From Acephala macrosclerotiorum (Eukaryota; Ascomycota; Leotiomycetes; Helotiales; Mollisiaceae): a DNA stretch of 64,000 nt. This document shows positions 46,853-58,600 of this stretch, piece after piece (within the stretch, counting starts at the first letter, position 1; each line of letters starts with the position of its first letter). A program made the translations under genes and the position numbers. The notes beneath the pieces were generated by a model that worked only from the letters and a program-made list of their open reading frames with translations, was not told where the DNA came from and made no database searches. The DNA lies in assembly GCA_014904845.1 (NCBI GenBank), contig MU119280.1:66387-130386 (forward strand), in the 5' to 3' direction.

Positions 46853-48384
46853 ATGTCGTGGAAGAAGAGCGAGCGGCTGATGGATACCATCAAGCATTAC
46901 TCAGGCTTCCCTGCGACTGGCGTGAGCTTGAGGCAGATGGTACAGTTCGGCGAGAGGCCATCGACAGGTTAGTCTGAACTTGAATTGTATTCTTGGAGTA
47001 ATCCGCCTCGAAAGAGCTATTGCTGACTCATTGGGTGCAAACAGGAACCCTTTTCCGTGCTTCACAGTTTCTCTCTGAAGAACTCCCCATACGACTCGCA
47101 CACCGTGTACAAGAGCTTGGAGATCTGCCAGATGGACTCAATGATATGCCGTCAATCAAGAAGGTGCAGGATTGGTATGCACAGTCATTTGAGGTGAGAA
47201 ACTCCCTCAGTAGACAATAAGGCTTCCCCACGGATCCTGACATGTGATTGCAGGAAATCACCACCTTACCACGACCACAGCTTTCTAAAGACGTCCGCGA
47301 TCGACTCATGAGACCTGGGAAAACACTAGGACGGCCTTCAAAACTTCTCACAGAAGCTACAAACAATCCCAGCGTGGAACGAGGCCAATACAGCTCTTCG
47401 CCATGGCAGCAGAACGGCAATGGTAATGGGAATGGAAACGGCCACGATGGGAAGAAGCATGCTGCAACAAGGCGGTATTTTGCTACTGTGGAAGATAGCA
47501 CAGATTGGCCTCCCGAGCTTCACGACTACAACCAGCGTTTTGCAGACACTCTGAACACCATTAAACGGCGGCACGATGGTGTAGTGACTACTGTTGCACA
47601 GGGAATTTTGGAATACAAGCGGAAGAGACAACGGATGCAAATTGACAACAATATCCAATCATTCTTGGATCGATTCTACATGTCTCGAATTGGTATCCGG
47701 ATGCTTATAGGGCAACATATTGCCTTAACGGACCAGAGTCACAACAAGGACCCCACATACGTGGGCATCATCTGTACGAAGACTAACGTCCGAGATCTGG
47801 CCCAGGAAGCCATTGAGAACGCTCGATTCGTCTGCGAAGATCACTATGGCTTATTCGATGCTCCGAAAGTGCAATTGGTTTGCCCGCCGAACCTTAATTT
47901 CATGTACGTTCCAGGACATCTATCACACATGCTCTTCGAGACCCTGAAGAACTCGCTTCGAGCGGTGGTAGAGACGCATGGACAAGACAAGGAGGATTTC
48001 CCAGTCACGAAAGTCGTAGTTGCAGAAGGAAAAGAAGACATCACTATCAAGATCTCGGATGAAGGTGGTGGAATTCCTCGAAGTGCTATACCGCTTGTTT
48101 GGACGTATATGTACACGACGGTAGACACGACACCAAGTCTAGATCCAGATTTTGACAAGAGTGATTTCAAGGCACCGATGGCCGGTTTTGGATATGGGCT
48201 TCCGATTTCGAGATTATATGCGAGGTATTTCGGAGGAGACCTCAAGTTGATTAGTATGGAAGGGTATGTCTCCCTCCAACACCATTTCTCTAATACAGCC
48301 AACTAATTTTGATTTTCTAGATATGGAACAGACGTCTACCTCCATCTCAACAGACTGTCCAGCTCTTCCGAACCCCTTCAATAA
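46853..48384 (+). CDS. Pyruvate/branched-chain dehydrogenase kinase family protein, 445 aa, 4 exons
   Basis: Mitochondrial matrix protein kinase of the GHKL fold that phosphorylates and inactivates the E1 subunit of the pyruvate dehydrogenase complex (or a relative). Exons 46853-46967, 47045-47193, 47254-48263 and 48321-48384. The N-terminal four-helix domain has FPATGVSLRQMVQFGERPS and FLSEELPIRLAHRVQEL. The ATPase domain has the N-box FETLKNSLRAVVE, the G1 box DEGGGI and the G2 box GFGYGLPISRLYARYFGGDL. Between about residues 120 and 155 lies an insertion with an Asn-Gly repeat, absent from mammalian enzymes. No strong cleavable mitochondrial presequence is evident, as in other fungal members. 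Which dehydrogenase it regulates cannot be decided here. Confidence 0.9.
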
Positions 48385-48396
48385 CAATCAGCAGTC

Positions 48397-48693
48397 ATGA
48401 GGGGCAATGGGCCCCAAGGAGTAAGTCTAATTTTCATTCAATTTCCTGCTTCTGTTCGAGGCTCCAGACCTGTCTTAAAGATCTCGAACCCCTGGACATC
48501 CAGCGAAATCACATACTAACTCAATGCCCAGTTGACGATGCAGTTATGGCGGAAGCAAATGAACCTAAAACTCCGAGCATCACGCGAAATCAGCGAGCGA
48601 AAACAAGTAGGAGATGCTGAAGGCATGATAAACGAGGGAATAAACACTAGTGGACATGATGGCTTCTTCAAAGGCGACGGCGGAGAAGTCTGA
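48397..48693 (+). CDS. Small protein, 61 aa, 2 exons, 12 bp downstream of the PDK-like gene
   Basis: Exons 48397-48420 and 48532-48693 with a 111-bp intron (GTAAGT donor, CTAAC branch region, GCCCAG acceptor). The product starts MRGNGPQGLTMQLWRKQM, continues with a basic, helix-prone segment (LRASREISERKQVGDAEGM) and ends in a Gly/Asp-rich tail. No known domain. The strong splice signals and the phase-0 join argue for a real gene. Only 12 bp separate its ATG from the stop of the preceding gene, leaving no room for a separate promoter unless it lies inside that gene. It could be a second cistron on the same transcript or have its own internal promoter. Confidence 0.55.
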
Positions 48694-49029
48694 GCGTGAG
48701 CATAGCAAACCAAGGTGGGTTGAGAAGAGAGCAATTGTAGGTGTATATGTTTGATTGGATAGGACAGAACCAGGAGATGGAATTGTACATATTGAAGTGA
48801 TTGGATAGGCAGGGCGTTGGAAGATGTGAAGACGAATTTCGCAATATCAGGAATTGATGAAAATGCATGCTATGTCAGTTCAATGTCCCGGAAATTGAGG
48901 GTCATTTGAACCAAGTTATTTTCTGGTGCATTAATACGCTAAGTTTCTTGAGTAATCATACATGAATTGTCCGTTCTTGAACATGATGTAGGCTCCGGAG
49001 AATGTCCCAAAGTCTCAGGGACATTGCAA
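48694..49029. other. Convergent intergenic region
   Basis: About 336 bp, no feature seen. Confidence 0.4.
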
Positions 49030-50388
49030 TCACCTTAATATATGCTTCTCCAAAACCATCTTCTCCCCAGAGGAAATCCCCTTAACCACGGCTAACACCC
49101 GAAGCTTATAGCAATTGCACGCATACTCGACCATTGTCCCACGTATTTCCACGTCTTTAAGATCCACTCGGCTCAGTTTCTCATAAAGAGCGCTGCATCC
49201 ATACCCAGTGCAGTCCCACGTCGAGTGGAGGCTTACGGCCTTGAGACTTTCGGCATGTTTCTGAAGGAATCTGATCCCGTGGTCCTCCCCGAAGACGATA
49301 TTCTCTAGGTGAACAGTCTCTAGCTTCGAAAAGCCCGTGTTCCCGACCAAATTTCCAAAGCTAGGAGGGAGATTATCCCTGGGACGACAAGCTGTCAAAC
49401 CTAGTAGGACATTGTCACTTTCAAAGGAGTCCGTTGACGGAGAAGGTGGGAACATGAGCGCCAGTGTTTTGAGATTGACTGCTCGGCACAAGGCGATTCC
49501 CACGTGTGCAATACTCGAACTCTAGTACAGGTCATCCGGAGGCTGATTGGAGCCGAATATCAAAATGAGTTCCTGGAGGAATGGAAAGGGTTATGAAGGT
49601 TCGAATTCATTCGAGTAAAGAGGGGCTATTGAACCTTTTCCAAGGTAGGTACTGGACTTGATTGACCAGCTTCGTGTGGATACACCTCAGTCGACATTTC
49701 TCGTCGCAACTTTTGCACTTTGATCGATGTCCCATTGCAGCGAGGACATCCTCCATGCCCTGAAGGTTTACGTTCCAGTCTGGTGTTGCCAATCTCCCAC
49801 TTCGGGCTTGGTTGTAGACGGTGGTAGTTGCCATTCTGTTCCCTAATTCGTCGCCTATGTCCCAGAAGACTTGACTCTTTCTCGGTTGGCCAATTTGTCA
49901 TTGCCTCTTTTAGTGTTTCCAAACGTGGAGGCCCTCCAATGCCAGAGAAGCGAAGCCACCCCACGCCTTATCAATGTCCGGCGAGGGAGGGGGTTTGTTG
50001 GATCTTGGACTCGACGGATGTACTGGCGTTTGTCGAACATTGGTTGTAGTGAGATTCCCTCGATGGTCATCTGCCTGATTCTACTGACGTTCTTTTGATT
50101 GTCGGCAAATGTGTTGAGGGCTTTGACAGCTGCATTGTTCCAGACCAGAACGCACTTTCTCCCTAGGCTCTGTACAGCTTTGAAGTTACTGACCATTGTG
50201 TCGGTAGCGAAGTCGGTATCGATGTCGGATCGAGGATAGTGAGGGGTGTGTGGAAGAGCTGCTGGGGAAAAGATGCTGGAAGTGTGGGCTGAAGATGTTA
50301 TGATGATGATGATGACGATGTCAGTTGAGAACCCGTATTTGGTGGAGAGTGCACTGAGACAGTGATCAATGTGGGAATGAGGTCTCAC
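49030..50388 (-). pseudogene. Decayed fungal LRR/F-box-like gene
   Basis: An N-terminal piece (about 50205-49860) reads VSNFKAVQSLGRKCVLVWNN, ALNTFADNQKNVSRIRQMTI and DPTNPLPRRTLIR. A C-terminal piece (49503-49030) reads GFSKLETVHLENIVFG, FLQKHAESLKAVSLHS and KLSRVDLKDVEIRG, a leucine-rich-repeat-like pattern seen in large families of uncharacterised fungal proteins. The part between them is broken. FLQELILIFGSNQPPDDLY (about 49580-49525) is followed by an in-frame TAG at 49524-49522 and then continues in the same frame, and a frame change is needed upstream. Splicing could explain some of this, but I found no intron set that restores a full protein. The family label is tentative. Confidence 0.5.
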
Positions 50389-52698
50389 GCTCGATCGAGC
50401 ATCGGCTCATATGGATTGTCTCAGCTGGACTGGATGCACTAGTGAATTCACTTTATTAAGGGAACATTCCCACTTAGACGGGGCAGATTAGACATCACAA
50501 TACCACTCCTCTTGCCCTCTCAACTGATAAATGATGATGATAAGAAGTTCTGTGTGTGACACTCAAAGAAGTGAAGAAGGTAGCGAGGGGTTGCTATTGT
50601 TTTTCCCAAGTCTGGTGAGATATTCAACGCTCGTCCATATTGGGATGGCATACTCATTGTTCCTCTCAACATTCGTCAGTCGAGAAGATTGTCCCATAGA
50701 CGTAGGACCATCCCGAGGGTGTTATGATGACTTTGATGGTACCCCGACTAAAACTCCATTCCTACTGGGGTCAGAAATGTCAAAGAGAACAATTTTGGCA
50801 AACAATGAGCGATTTTGTTAGTGGTTTGGGCGTTCAATATCTGTCTGTCTTTTTCCTGTTGTCCATTCAAGTCCCGCGATAAATTGGTTCAATGGGGCTT
50901 TAGACTTCGAAGTGATTGGATGGTATACTCACATACAACCAATGCCAACCACGAGAATAAACAGTTCGATCTTGAGCAATGAATTAGATGTGGAATCAAC
51001 AATTCATGATCTGGCTGTTGGCTGTTGGCTGTTGTAGCCCATCCCGAAACACCCTCCTGCAAGCATTCTTACCAACTGACTACAAAAGACGTGGCATTGC
51101 ATGACAGCTTGCAAATCGCACCTGACTATCTTACCTTGCCCTCATCGGTCTTCACTCCCACGAAGCCGAATATCGGGCACTTAAACTCCCATGGCGCGAG
51201 AACGCCCTGCGGAACGTTTGTGGAGAAGTTTCATGGTTTTCGGACAAGGCGTCCATTTCCCCACGTCCGCCTCGCGCGTGACAGCCAATGACTAAAGAAG
51301 CTTCCAACGCTCTGCTTGCATGGAAAGAATTTTCCAGAAAGATTTCCCACACCGACATTGCTTGCTGGGTATTTTAGATGTTTCGAGATGTTTCGTTGGT
51401 CTACAAAAGTAACTCTCCCGGGAGGCTGTGCCTGCACTTCAGAGGCGAATAAAGACGAGTGGTTAACAACGGCTCATGGCCACACCGAATAGGAAATATT
51501 CCACAGCGTTACTTGGATGAGAAAATTTCTGCGGCCATGTGGGGAAGCTGAATAGTCTTCGAGATTCGTGTACTTGGAAACTTGTATGGCCTTCAGGTCA
51601 GGTGGCAAACAAGCATTGTAGCTGGGTGGCCGCATTGCTACCCTTGTTTGGGAAGGAGGATGGACTAGGCTCGGGTCATTTGTCTCCTGAATGTTTTGTG
51701 AGTAGGAAGGTTCTGTTAAGAGGTGCTTCAGGTTGGGTTGCATATAAACCTGTGGTGCCTGACGATAAAACTGGTGTAGAAGTAGTTGCCGCACAATTGC
51801 CCGATCAGGCAGCGTGAACAACGAGAACAGTACTTTCAAATCAGAATGTACAACAGTATCATTGGCATCCTCCGTATTCGGTCTCCGTATAAGATATCTC
51901 GAAGGTTGATATAGGCTGAGGTAAAAGGATGGAACGGTCGGGTAAGGATGTGGTGGACTTGGGCTGCTTTGCGAACGAACACCTCCTCACACATGCTCAC
52001 AACTCAGGCAAGCGAGGTGCCGACATATATAAACCGGGGAACTTTTAATCCATAACAATACTGGTGACTCAGAGAATGCCTAGTACCCTGCCTAAGAATC
52101 CAGAAGACCATTTCCAAAGATCTCGAACCAACCATCCAAGCTCCAAGATAAATACAATACTCCGTACAATGCCAAACATACAACACAACAGGGTATAAGA
52201 AAATCCACCCAAAACGAAATACAAACTCAGAAGTAACTCAAAAATAGATTATCGAGTCATCAAACCATCATTACAAATCATTCTCTCAGGCCTGAACATC
52301 ACCCCGATTCTTACAGCGAGGCAGATACGAGAGGGGAACACCGGCATGACGATTTAGCCCACCAGTGTCAGCCTTTCGGTACTAACTCCGTACCTGACGC
52401 CTAACCACATTGCTGGGCCCGGGTATGCATAAAAACGCCCGAACAAACGAAAAGGTAAATACGAGGAAAACAATTGAGGGGATTGAACAACAGCACCGGC
52501 GACCCCGATATAGTCGCCATAGCCTCGGCCGAATTCCAGTTCCACGTGGATATGATATAAATGCTCCGCCATGACCAAAAATGTTTTGTTCCTGTCGTCA
52601 GGTCCGGGCAGATGAGACAGACCTGAGACCTCTGCCGCCGGCCGGAGGAGATGCTGGTGTATCTATCGACATTGCGGTCTATGAGTCTTTAGCATTCC
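50389..52698. other. Intergenic region without a recognised gene
   Basis: About 2.3 kb. It contains a short tandem repeat (GGCTGTT x3 at about 51012-51033) and scattered open frames of up to 121 codons without motifs. No tRNA-like B-box context was noticed. Confidence 0.4.
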
Positions 52699-53517
52699 TT
52701 ACCTGCGGCCAATTTTCCGTCGCTGACGGTCTTCCTTCCTCTGATTATAGACCTGTTTATTGGCTTTGTCCGTCTCCTCCTTCACCCTCTGCTCCTCCTT
52801 ACGCATCTCCGGCGTCTTGAAATCGGCCGATACCAAACCGTCACACTTTGGCCTTTCCGTAATCTGCATGGCGAATTTAAAGTCTTCGTCACTGAGCAGA
52901 CCATTCTCCCTCATATGTTCGACAACGAAAAAGTCGGGACGGAGGTCCTCGTATGTCTGCCCATTCTCGAAGTGTTCTGCCACATGGTACATTCTTGTCC
53001 TCCAATTCAGCACTCTGTCACCATTCGTTTGAAAGGTCGCTTCGTCATCATCGCAAAACGTGCAGATGGCTTTTGGAGGTGGTCCGGGACGTTCGAAGTG
53101 TGAAAGACTGTGAGTAACCCATGCTCCGTACTCGTCTGGACGGAATATCACTTCGCATCCTACAAACGCAAACTCGCATGGTAGATGATAGCGAGGTGGA
53201 ATGGGCGGGATAGCAAGGTTTGTATTTGTAACGTGGATGTGCCATGGAGCGGGACCATGCTCGGAAGGAGCAGTCGATGGGGCAGTGGAGGAAGAGGATT
53301 TTCGACTTGGAGCATCGCTTCCTGAGCTCTGTCTACTGCCGCTTGAGCTGCTGACAGTAGATCTAGTACTAGGGAGGGTGTGACAGGTTGGAAATTTCGT
53401 GGAGGGAGGCGTCGGGTCGAGGACGGACTCGGGAGACGCTGCTCGCCTCTGACCACCCCCAAATCCTACAGGTGCGTCGTCGTCGTCATGAAGCCAGTAT
53501 CCAAGACGTTCTGCCAT
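52699..53517 (-). CDS. C2H2-like zinc-finger protein of unknown function, 272 aa
   Basis: Single exon. The N-terminal third is a Ser/Thr/Pro-rich disordered region. From about residue 108 comes a zinc-finger-like segment, CEFAFVGCEVIF...HSLSHF, with two Cys followed by two His at a C2H2-like spacing. A second segment, CTFCDDDEATF...RMYHVAEHF, repeats the pattern; in similar fungal proteins these segments mark degenerate zinc fingers. The C-terminal 60 residues are strongly charged (RKEEQRVKEETDKANKQ, RQRRKIGRR), could form a coiled coil and may hold a nuclear localisation signal. I recognise the family type (fungal finger proteins annotated as hypothetical) but no specific role. The start is the first Met of the frame. 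Confidence 0.75.
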   Translation of the reverse strand: MAERLGYWLHDDDDAPVGFGGGQRRAASPESVLDPTPPSTKFPTCHTLPSTRSTVSSSSGSRQSSGSDAPSRKSSSSTAPSTAPSEHGPAPWHIHVTNTNLAIPPIPPRYHLPCEFAFVGCEVIFRPDEYGAWVTHSLSHFERPGPPPKAICTFCDDDEATFQTNGDRVLNWRTRMYHVAEHFENGQTYEDLRPDFFVVEHMRENGLLSDEDFKFAMQITERPKCDGLVSADFKTPEMRKEEQRVKEETDKANKQVYNQRKEDRQRRKIGRR

Positions 53518-55648
53518 TTCTACGAGAAATGAATACCGCTGACTGGACGGCGTGAGTGTGACAAATGCGCCCTGCGCCTGGTTGTGGTGGTGGTCGTTGC
53601 GGTCGTGCTGGTGGGGTAATAGTAGGTGGCGTTGACACAGTTGAGAACAGACTTCGAACAGCAGATCTTCGGCCCAGGAGTCCAGCTCATAGAGTACGAT
53701 CTAATCACTGATGGATGAACCGCCCACGACAAGGAGTCGACGGCTTGCTCGTGGTTAGCGATGTGGTGTTGATGACGACGAGGGTGCTTCGAACCACCAA
53801 AACTTTATGGAGATAAAGCGCTCGCTAGAACAACCTCCGTAAAGGAAGACAGCAAAAACTCTCGATGATACCGATTTGCGAGTGCAATTACTCCTGCTCA
53901 AGTTGATCTTGTGTATACGATTAATTTCTTTACAACGCAGAGAGAGAAAACTTGTCCAGGAAAGAAGTTTCTGAAATGATGTGGGATTTTCTATATGCAT
54001 GGGCGGTGATTTGGAGGAGTCAAGGATTCCGTTTTCGGATTTACATGCAGCCAACTCATCAACCGCACCCTTTTGAGAGCAGCTCGTGAGGACTCGGAAT
54101 CAGCAGGGGCTATTGTCTTTTGAAACATCAATCAGGGTGTTGTTATTCGCTTGATGTCTAGTTGTTTTGGTATATGCCTTTTACGCATACGTTTGCAAAG
54201 TCCATCCACGCAACGCCTATTTCCACATCTTTCAATGAGCTGCTATTTCTTGTTGCTGTTCTTTGCTGCATGTCCACTAATCTACAGAATTCTGCCAAAA
54301 CGCATAACGAGAGACGGCAACGATACTTGAGAGCGCTTTAGCTGTTCATGCTGGATTTCTGCAGACGCCCGGGTGGCTTGCGACGCTTCGAGTTCATGAG
54401 AGATATTAGAGCAAACAAGTGTTGGCATCTTCCAAGAAGCACACCGCTTCTCCCTCAATTTGTCTTGCGATTTTTGTGGCTATTTCCCTAGTTTGTTGGT
54501 TGGGACGGGAGGTGAGAACTGTGCGCCCGAATAATGGGAAGGATTGCAAAAGCAACTTTCTGGAACTCCATCATATCCCAGGAATAGCAACAAAGCATTT
54601 TATGGAGATGGGTCAGACCACTTTTGAGGAGACATAATGCTTACGGGTTCCTGCACATGCCAGCCATGCATTCCTCCTCTCATTGCCTGGGATTCGAAAG
54701 AGGCGTTTCAAGAACGATCATCTGCCACATCAAAGCTTTCATCTTCTGCCCGAAGCTGCAAGCATGCTTTGCATTCGGCCCCAAAACGAGAAAGATGCTC
54801 CTGGTAATTAAGACGCCATGTCGTATCACGGAGGCATCGTTTCTTAAAAGTGGAGGATATCGATCTCTCCATCCCTTTTGGCATTCGAGGTCGCCGATGA
54901 TAACCTTAGCTACACGGCGAATCAGAAAACAGTCTGAACCAAGATTGGTGTTGAAGAATGGGGTTCCGCTGCTTCCCCGGCGAATCAAATGGTAACGCTA
55001 TCCGGACAAGCCGCGGAGCCTCACACAGTTCTTGGAATGATCTCCCCACCTGTCCACTTTTGAGCGAACTCCCCACTCTCCTTGCTCGGCAACATAAATT
55101 ACAGGCCGTTCATTGGAGTCTCTTTACGAGCGCCTAACGTTCTGGTGTCTGCTCATGCGAAGCGGCAAGACAACTCGATTGATGCAACTAGCACATGCAT
55201 TGCATGCTCGTTAATGCTTAAGGTGTCACAGATCGTTCTTCCAACTGCGTCCGCTAGTAGGTGGCTACTCGCAGGCCACGACGTTCGCCATACATGCTTC
55301 TGCAGAAAAATAACAGGCTTTGCATACGTTATCGTGTCAAAAAGGAACAACGTCCGAGGGGCATCTAAATTATCTGTCTACCAATAATACTTTCCGCCTA
55401 GCTGCTCTATGCTGCAGAGGACTCCCAGAGTCAGTTCGACAATTTCCTATACTACCTACGAATTTTGGCTGTGAAAAAGTCCTAAGCCTTTTTTTGGGGG
55501 GGGGTTGGTTCTTTGGCCATCGAACTCCCGCCGGTTCTTTACAACTTGCGAAAGCTGACAACTTGAAAAGTCAAGATACCTCAACCCACTCGCCTGGAGC
55601 ACAACATTATTCGGGCGAATCACGTATAGCCAGCTGCCCATCTCGATC
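53518..55648. other. Intergenic region without a recognised gene
   Basis: About 2.1 kb upstream of the zinc-finger gene. Open frames of up to 129 codons with no motif. A T7G10 homopolymer run lies near 55488-55504. Confidence 0.4.
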
Positions 55649-58600
55649 TCACCGCACTCCACCTTCCCTCGCGAGCTCATCGTCCGAGATGTTATGTTCA
55701 CAGTCTTGAGATAATTATCAAACTTACTTCCAACCTTAATAGTATGTTTCAATGGCCCGTAATTCATCTTCATCTCCTTGTATCTTGCGAGTTGCCGTCC
55801 GTTATGATCGAGTTTCGAATTTGGCGTCCATTCATGTCATGTGCGGCGAATTCGTCGAGGTGTTGTCTCAAGTCGTCTGTGTCAACTGAATATTTCTCAA
55901 TCTCGTCGAGGCGCTTGAAAAAGTTATCCCAGATGGCTCGGCGTTGTGTTCGTGTGAGGTTCTCGTAGTGGAGTGCTAGTTGAATTCGCGATTTGAAAGC
56001 CTCATCAAAAGTCCCCACCCGATTACTTGTGAGGACCATTATTCCTGAGACCATTAGACTATCTTGCAAAAGTAAAACGCAGAGATCATTTACCTTCATA
56101 GTATTCAAGTACGCGGAGAAAGACTCGATGGTGTTAGTCGTGATGTTCTCGGCAGTTTTCAATGAGGGCAGGCGATTACCAGATACCAGCGCATTTCTTT
56201 GCATATCTGCCAAGCTCCTTTCTTCCAAGAATACATCTGCTTCATCGAGAAGTACAACTACACTAGTAATCAATCTCACGAAGAAATAGGTGCAATAGTA
56301 GGGAGCTTACCACAACTCCATACCCTACCGAGATGTAGAACCTGTTGAAGGTGCTATCCACCGTAGTTAGACGTGTAATTACTGCTGAACGATGTTTTTC
56401 TCAGGAATACCTTCTAAGCTATGGATATATGCTGACTAAGCCTTAGCGTTGCTGAGTTGGCCAGGAAGCCGCTGTATCGAGTTACCTGCGGAGACATTGG
56501 CACAGATGCAAACACAATTGAGAAGGTGGATGAAAACCTTTCTGTTTTCGCTTTCAGCATCCTGTAGCGCAAAATCTGAGAGCTTCAGCTGCAACCGTGT
56601 GGAATAAAGTACTTACCTGCCGTAAGAGTCTTCCCAGTTCCAGGGCTCCTGCTTTTGTATTAGCTCAGTATTCACGGGTAGCAGGATTTTGGCTCGACTT
56701 GCCCGGGTAGGAGGATGACAAGACCATTCCCTTTGCCATCCATGAGATCAGTCCCCTTCTCTTTCGCCACCTGATTTGTCACCAGTGCCTGAACAAGTTC
56801 TTTGGTATCATGGTCCACAACTAAACTGTCAAAAGCTGCCATATTCCAGACTACCAGAGAGATCCAAGTCACGTTTAAGGACACTGTCTGGGGTCAGGAA
56901 TTTGCCAAGTGCGAACCCGGATCGAAGAAATCAACTCACCCCATTTCTTGCTTTGCATGCTGAATCCAAAAATCTCAGGTGGCACCAGTAGAAGGAATTC
57001 CCGGGAATATGGAGTAGGACTGGCATCAACGATTTCGTCTCCATGATTTTGAGTGTACAGAGATGGATTCATGAATTTGTGTATCGGAATATCAATCATG
57101 TATCTCGCAGATCTCTGTTGAATAAGCATTAGTTCTAGAAATGTCAAGTGTTGCGCATTCTTGCTAACTAACCTCGATTGCGTCGCCCATCAGTTCCGCA
57201 TTCATGTAGTTGACATAAATGCGCTGTCTACACATCCAGAAGTTTTCTCCTCGTTGCAATAGAGTGTCGGCCAGACCGGCATCTTCAAACTCTAAAGGAT
57301 ACACTGAGAGATTTCGAATCAGAACCACCTCACGGAGAGAGCCAGGCCACTCGATTGTGAAGTCTGTCTTCCGTTTGCGGAAAAATCCATCAAAAATGAG
57401 TGAGGTGCATGATAACATTCCAACCGCGTTCGTCTTCATATCGGAAATCCTTACCAACTAACTTTTTGTTCGGCAAACCACGCTTTCTCCTTTCTGCTTT
57501 CGAACGACATTAGAATCGGGCACGAAAAGATAAGGTAAAGTCCCGAGAGAGACTAGACCATGAGAGAACAAATCCTTTGCTTCCCGTTGGCTGTTTTCAA
57601 AACTCTGCTCGAGATAGTCTACGGCGAGACTCAATTGCTTCTGGTGACTATTGTCCATCCTGCCGAGTTGCTGGCGTAGCGGCGGTTGACTATAGTAGAG
57701 TTGATGATACGGTGCTTTAATTTCAATCCTGAGACTGCTTATCTCCGTTTTGAGACTGAAGGCCTCATTTTCGCTGGTTGCCCATGATAGAGCTTCGGCA
57801 AGTACGGGAGAGTTGATCATCATGGACTCTGCACTCGGTGATGGCTCACTTTTCTGCGCAGCAGTACTTTTCTGAAGGGCCCCTGGTCGGGAATGAAGGA
57901 CGGAATCATCCTTACACCGATAGTCCTTATAAACGACCAGCACGACGTCGGAATTCTGGTCTAAGAAGATTTCTTGATCAGGAGCGTTTGAATTGCCCTG
58001 CAGATGCCATCTTTTGTCTGTTATCGCTCGATATGGAGGATCCAGAAAAACACTCCTTCGAGGTTCTCGTGTTAAACCGGCAAAACGATCGTCGTGCCCA
58101 CATTCACAATCCACTCGATGGAAATAAACAAACTTTGGCGGCAGCTCCAATTTTGGGACCACGATGGTCGTGTCTTCTAAAGCATCAATCTTCTCCTCCA
58201 GACTTTCGATCACCTTGTAGAGCTTTGCGACCATACTTCTTTGCTCCAAGGAACAGTCTCTGAACACGGCATCCACAACCGTCTTCACAGGAATGACAGT
58301 GAGGTCGTCCCCATATTGGTCTGTTAATGATCTATCGAGATCTTCAGGTTCCAGCACATGCTCCCCAGAATTATCATTCGCTAAACTCGACGTTAACGCT
58401 CCCTCCGGCTCAAGTGTCGAAGATGCTGGCTCATCTACCCAATCGCAGCTAGGTCATGAATCCAACTGAAGAAATTGCTCTTCGTCAGAATTCTGTGGCC
58501 TTATAGAGGCAGTCGAGTGCGAAGGGAGAGGCTTCTGTGCTTCGTATCAGTGCTTGAAGATTTGCATGGTGATTGGAGAAATGCCCACTGTTGATGAACT

